A stretch of 9,243 nucleotides of DNA from contig QMMT01000052.1 in NCBI GenBank assembly GCA_003647385.1, forward strand, positions 1-9,243, written 5' to 3'. The translations under genes were made by a program, and so were the position numbers. Below the pieces are notes generated by a model. It did no database searches. It was not told where the DNA came from and was given only the letters and a program-made list of their open reading frames with translations. Shown one piece after another: positions 6,762 to 9,243 of this stretch; position 1 is the first letter of the stretch; the number at the start of each line of letters is the position of its first letter. The DNA comes from Deltaproteobacteria bacterium. GTDB lineage: Bacteria; Desulfobacterota; Desulfobacteria; Desulfobacterales; Desulfobacteraceae.

Positions 6762-6779
6762 GAAATAAGGACCTGCCAT

Positions 6780-8030
6780 ATGTCAGACTCATTGTCAGAA
6801 AAAAGAAAAATAAAATCTGCAAAAAAAATGCGGGATATCATGACGACTTATTATCTTGATGCCATGACCGCAGAACAGAACAACAAACAGGTTGCCTGGA
6901 TAACATCCGGAGGTCCTGTAGAACCCCTGGTGGCCATGGATATCATCCCAATTTATCCGGAAAACCACGGGGCCATGATCGGGGCATCTAAAATGGGAGA
7001 AGATCTTTGCATCAAAGCTGAAGATATGGGATACAGCTCAGACTTATGCTCCTATGCCAGGAGCGATATCTCCTGCTCGATTGTTAAGGGCGGTCCCATT
7101 GGGGGCCTGCCCAAACCAGACATGCTGATCTGCTGCAACAATATCTGCGGAACAGTTTTAAAATGGTATGAAATCCAGGCAAGGCTTTATAATGTGCCCC
7201 TGTTTATCCTGGACACCCCTGTCTGTCATACAGGCTATTCCCCTGAAATTGCCAGATATGTCCGGGCCCAGATTGATGAATATATTATTTTCCTTGAAAA
7301 AGTTACCAAAAAGAAATTTGACCATGACAAAATGGCCCGGGTCGGCAGGCTTGCTTTTGAAGGCCAGCAGCTCTGGCGGAAAATTCTTAACACCACTGCT
7401 CACAAGCCATCTCCAATGTCTGCCTTTGATGCTTTCTTTTTTCTTGCCTTGATTGTCACGTTGCGCGGCACGCAGATTGCCGTTGATTTCTACAGGGATC
7501 TGTTAACGGAAATGGATCAGCGGATTAAAGATGGGATCAGCATGGTTCCTAATGAAACATACAGACTTTTATGGGACAATTTACCAGTATGGTACCGACT
7601 CAAATGGCTCTCCACCAAGTTTTCCGATCACAACGCCTGTCTGGTGGCTGACACCTATACATCTGCCTGGTGCAGTGCGCTAAACTATATTGATGAAGAT
7701 AATTTTTTAGATTCCATGGCCGAAGCCTACACCCGGATCTATCTGAACATCGGGGTAGACCAGATGGCAGACCAGGTGCTTGACATGATTAAATTTTATG
7801 ACGTCAACGGGTTTGTCATGCATTCAAACCGTTCCTGCAAACCCTACTCTTTCGGGCAGATGGATATTATGAAAATTGTCCGGAAAAAGGCGGGAATTCC
7901 GGTTCTCATGATAGAAGCTGATATGGTAGACCCCAGAAATTTTTCTCAATCCCAGGTTGAAACCCGTATTGATGCATTTATGGAAATTGTTAAACAAAGG
8001 AACAGCCCAAATGATTTATGCAGGCATTGA
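6780..8030 (+). CDS. 2-hydroxyacyl-CoA dehydratase / benzoyl-CoA reductase family, alpha-type (HadB/BcrB-like) subunit
   Basis: The product has 416 residues, near HadB (about 408) and BcrB (about 435). AAGGA at 6767-6771 sits 8 nt before the ATG. Signatures in order: AWITSGGPVEPLVAMDI (39-55), YPENHGAMIGA (59-69), GYSSDLCSYARSD (84-96), MLICCNNICGTVLKWYE (115-131), SPMSAFDAFF, HSNRSCKPYSFGQMDIM and DPRNFSQSQVETRI. Against HadB as I remember it, Cys90, Cys123 and Cys353 match ligands Cys84, Cys117 and Cys346, and Ser43 matches active-site Ser37. This subunit should carry the catalytic [4Fe-4S] cluster and bind the acyl-CoA with the beta subunit. Retention of the serine leans towards a dehydratase, but weakly. 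Ser98 follows SYARSDI where glycine is common. A double-cubane-cluster reductase relative is also possible. The last 20 nt overlap the activator gene. Confidence 0.9.
   Translation: MSDSLSEKRKIKSAKKMRDIMTTYYLDAMTAEQNNKQVAWITSGGPVEPLVAMDIIPIYPENHGAMIGASKMGEDLCIKAEDMGYSSDLCSYARSDISCSIVKGGPIGGLPKPDMLICCNNICGTVLKWYEIQARLYNVPLFILDTPVCHTGYSPEIARYVRAQIDEYIIFLEKVTKKKFDHDKMARVGRLAFEGQQLWRKILNTTAHKPSPMSAFDAFFFLALIVTLRGTQIAVDFYRDLLTEMDQRIKDGISMVPNETYRLLWDNLPVWYRLKWLSTKFSDHNACLVADTYTSAWCSALNYIDEDNFLDSMAEAYTRIYLNIGVDQMADQVLDMIKFYDVNGFVMHSNRSCKPYSFGQMDIMKIVRKKAGIPVLMIEADMVDPRNFSQSQVETRIDAFMEIVKQRNSPNDLCRH
7996..8000 (+). promoter_or_regulatory. Ribosome binding site of the activator gene, inside the alpha gene
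   Basis: AAAGG lies 10 nt before ATG 8011. It selects 8011 over the in-frame ATG 7957, because the nucleotide-binding motif GIDIGS begins at residue 5 from 8011, as in HgdC-type activators. Confidence 0.6.
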
Positions 8031-8778
8031 TATTGGATCCATTACCGCCAAGGCAGCCTTGATAAAAAACAACCAGGTTTTAGGCACCCATGTTATTTTG
8101 ACCGGTTATAATCCCTTAAAAGCGGGTATCAACGTGTTTGAGACGCTTCTAACAAAAGTTAAGATTTCAAAAGCAGATATTTCCGGCATTATTTCCACAG
8201 GCTATGGCCGTGCCAGCATTGATTTTGCAGACAAATCCCTGACGGAAATCATCTGCCATGGAACCGGGGCTCATTTCATGAATCCAAAAATACGGGGAAT
8301 CATTGATGTTGGCGGCCAGGATAGCAAGGCAATCGCCCTGGATAGAAACGGTCAGGTGGAAAACTTTGCCATGAATGACAAATGTGCAGCAGGCACAGGA
8401 CGATTCCTTGAAGTAATGGCCAATGCTTTAGAGATAGACCTGGATCAATTGGGAGATTTCAGTCTTAAGGCAGACAGCCCGTCAAAAATCAGCAGTATCT
8501 GTACAGTATTTGCTGAATCTGAAGTTATTTCCATGATTGCGGGTCAAGAAAAAAGGGAGAATATTATTGCCGGTATTCATGACTCCGCTGCAGCCCGTGT
8601 TGCCATCCTCGCCTTTAAAATCAGCATTCAAAAACCCGTGATGATGACCGGCGGTGTGGCAAAAAATAACGGTATGGTTATGGCCCTTGGAAAGCGCCTT
8701 GGATTAAACCTTATTGTCGGAAATTTAGCTCAGGAAAATGGTGCCATTGGTGCTGCAGTACTGGCATCAAAGCTGTAA
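8011..8778 (+). CDS. ATP-dependent activator (HgdC/BcrD-like ASKHA ATPase) of the dehydratase/reductase
   Basis: The product has 255 residues, close to HgdC (about 260) and shorter than BcrD (about 280). It belongs to the BadF/BadG/BcrA/BcrD ATPase family. Motifs seen: phosphate-1 loop GIDIGSITAKAALI (5-18), STGYGR, phosphate-2 IIDVGGQDSKAIALD, NDKCAAGTGRFLEVMANAL with Cys125, SSICTVFAESEVIS with Cys164, and adenosine loop MMTGGVAKNNG. The two cysteines are 39 residues apart, as in HgdC (Cys127/Cys166 from memory), and would hold one [4Fe-4S] cluster between the two monomers of a homodimer. ATP hydrolysis drives electron transfer to the alpha/beta enzyme. The gene overlaps the alpha gene by 20 nt, implying coupled translation. 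No second activator-type subunit follows, unlike the BcrA/BcrD pair, so a homodimer is inferred. The electron donor, ferredoxin or flavodoxin, is not encoded here. Confidence 0.92.
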   Translation: MIYAGIDIGSITAKAALIKNNQVLGTHVILTGYNPLKAGINVFETLLTKVKISKADISGIISTGYGRASIDFADKSLTEIICHGTGAHFMNPKIRGIIDVGGQDSKAIALDRNGQVENFAMNDKCAAGTGRFLEVMANALEIDLDQLGDFSLKADSPSKISSICTVFAESEVISMIAGQEKRENIIAGIHDSAAARVAILAFKISIQKPVMMTGGVAKNNGMVMALGKRLGLNLIVGNLAQENGAIGAAVLASKL

Positions 8779-8788
8779 GACTATCTTT

Positions 8789-9243
8789 TTAAAGACCAAA
8801 CAGGTCCAGTTCTTTTTTAAGCGTTCTCCACTCCGGTATGAATCGGTCCATAAATCCCTTAAAGCGGACATTATGCCTTCTTTCCAGCAGATGGACCATT
8901 TCATGAACGATTACATATTCAAGAAAAGGTTCAGCCAGTTTAACAAGTGCAAGGTTCAACCAGATCCTTTTTGCAATGATGTTACAACTTCCCCACCGGG
9001 TTTTCATTTTTTTGACACCAAAGTCATTAACACGTACGCCTATTTGCGGCTGCCATTTTGCAATAAGTTTTTCTATGGATTGTTTTAATTCTTTGCGATA
9101 CCACCCCACAATAATTTTTTGCCGGTCATAACCATCACTCCCGGGCTTTACAAATAGGTCAATACGCTTGTCACCCGTGATACAACCCTTTGACCCTGTA
9201 CGCTGGTACTTTACAGAAAGAAAATACCGTTCTCCCTTAAAAA
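8789..9243 (-). CDS. YgjP-like (DUF45/M48-like) metallopeptidase, C-terminal part (cut by window edge)
   Basis: On the - strand the frame is open from the right edge to TAA at 8791-8789 (150 residues visible; family members are about 230). The GTG at 9109 is internal, since family-like sequence continues upstream of it (RYFLSVKYQRTGSKG, GDKRIDLFVKPGSD). Signatures: GWYRKELK, MKTRWGSCN, RIWLNLAL, EYVIVHEMVHLLERRHNVRF and PEWRTLKKEL. HEMVH (8905-8891) is the HExxH zinc site, and the following His in ERRH is the likely third ligand. Family proteins are predicted zinc-dependent peptidases of unclear substrate; some are housed in restriction or DNA-repair loci. It converges on the activator gene with only 10 nt between the stops, and no strong terminator is visible there. 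No functional link to the dehydratase operon is evident. Confidence 0.88.
   Translation of the reverse strand, partial: FKGERYFLSVKYQRTGSKGCITGDKRIDLFVKPGSDGYDRQKIIVGWYRKELKQSIEKLIAKWQPQIGVRVNDFGVKKMKTRWGSCNIIAKRIWLNLALVKLAEPFLEYVIVHEMVHLLERRHNVRFKGFMDRFIPEWRTLKKELDLFGL

Noticed and set aside
8784..8795. TCTTT-TT-AAAGA palindrome between the convergent genes as a bidirectional terminator
   Set aside because: The stem has only five bases, mostly A-T, with a 2-nt loop, and it lies partly in coding sequence. Too weak to call.
8738..9088. 116-codon + strand open frame over the end of the activator gene and beyond
   Set aside because: It is the antisense shadow of the YgjP-like gene, whose - strand frame shows WGSC and HExxH motifs.

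Overview
The window looks like an anaerobic, probably sulfate-reducing, Desulfobacterota-type genome (Desulfobacterales-like). That taxon is an inference. It rests on SBBP/Ig-like/choice-of-anchor surface proteins with dockerin-like tails lying beside an oxygen-sensitive 2-hydroxyacyl-CoA dehydratase/benzoyl-CoA reductase-family gene set. All genes are on the + strand except the last one.

Positions 1-5340 encode exported or surface proteins. First comes the 3' part of a protein built from 21 copies of a 15-residue SxSGG repeat (YadA-head/Hep_Hag type), which runs in from the left edge and ends without a recognisable anchor. Next is a 126-residue secreted protein with a single dockerin-like DxDGDxDGxDL motif at its C-terminus. 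After a terminator-like hairpin comes a large SBBP-repeat protein: signal peptide, N-terminal domain, five SBBP blades, three Big_5-type Ig-like domains, a choice-of-anchor U domain and a dockerin-like tail. This gene is split by a frameshift that can be confined to about 25 bases (2578-2602). Its two halves have no independent start, so it is one gene broken by mutation or by a base error.

After a perfect hairpin terminator (5375-5397) comes a tight three-gene operon (5649-8778). It encodes a beta-type and an alpha-type subunit of the HgdB/HgdA-BcrC/BcrB family, then an ASKHA ATPase activator of the HgdC/BcrD type that overlaps the alpha gene by 20 nt. The activator would use ATP to push a low-potential electron from its bridging [4Fe-4S] cluster into the alpha/beta enzyme, which would dehydrate a (R)-2-hydroxyacyl-CoA or reduce an aromatic or enoyl thioester. 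The cluster cysteines and a serine matching the dehydratase active-site serine are present. The substrate cannot be read from the sequence, and no CoA-transferase or second activator subunit is adjacent.

The right edge (8789-9243, - strand) holds the C-terminal part of a YgjP-like (DUF45/M48-like) metallopeptidase, convergent with the operon and cut by the window end.

I see no RNA gene, CRISPR array, insertion sequence or phage gene. The most notable points are the pinpointed frameshift, the dockerin-like tail shared by two neighbouring secreted proteins, and the uncharacterised dehydratase-family operon with a single activator.
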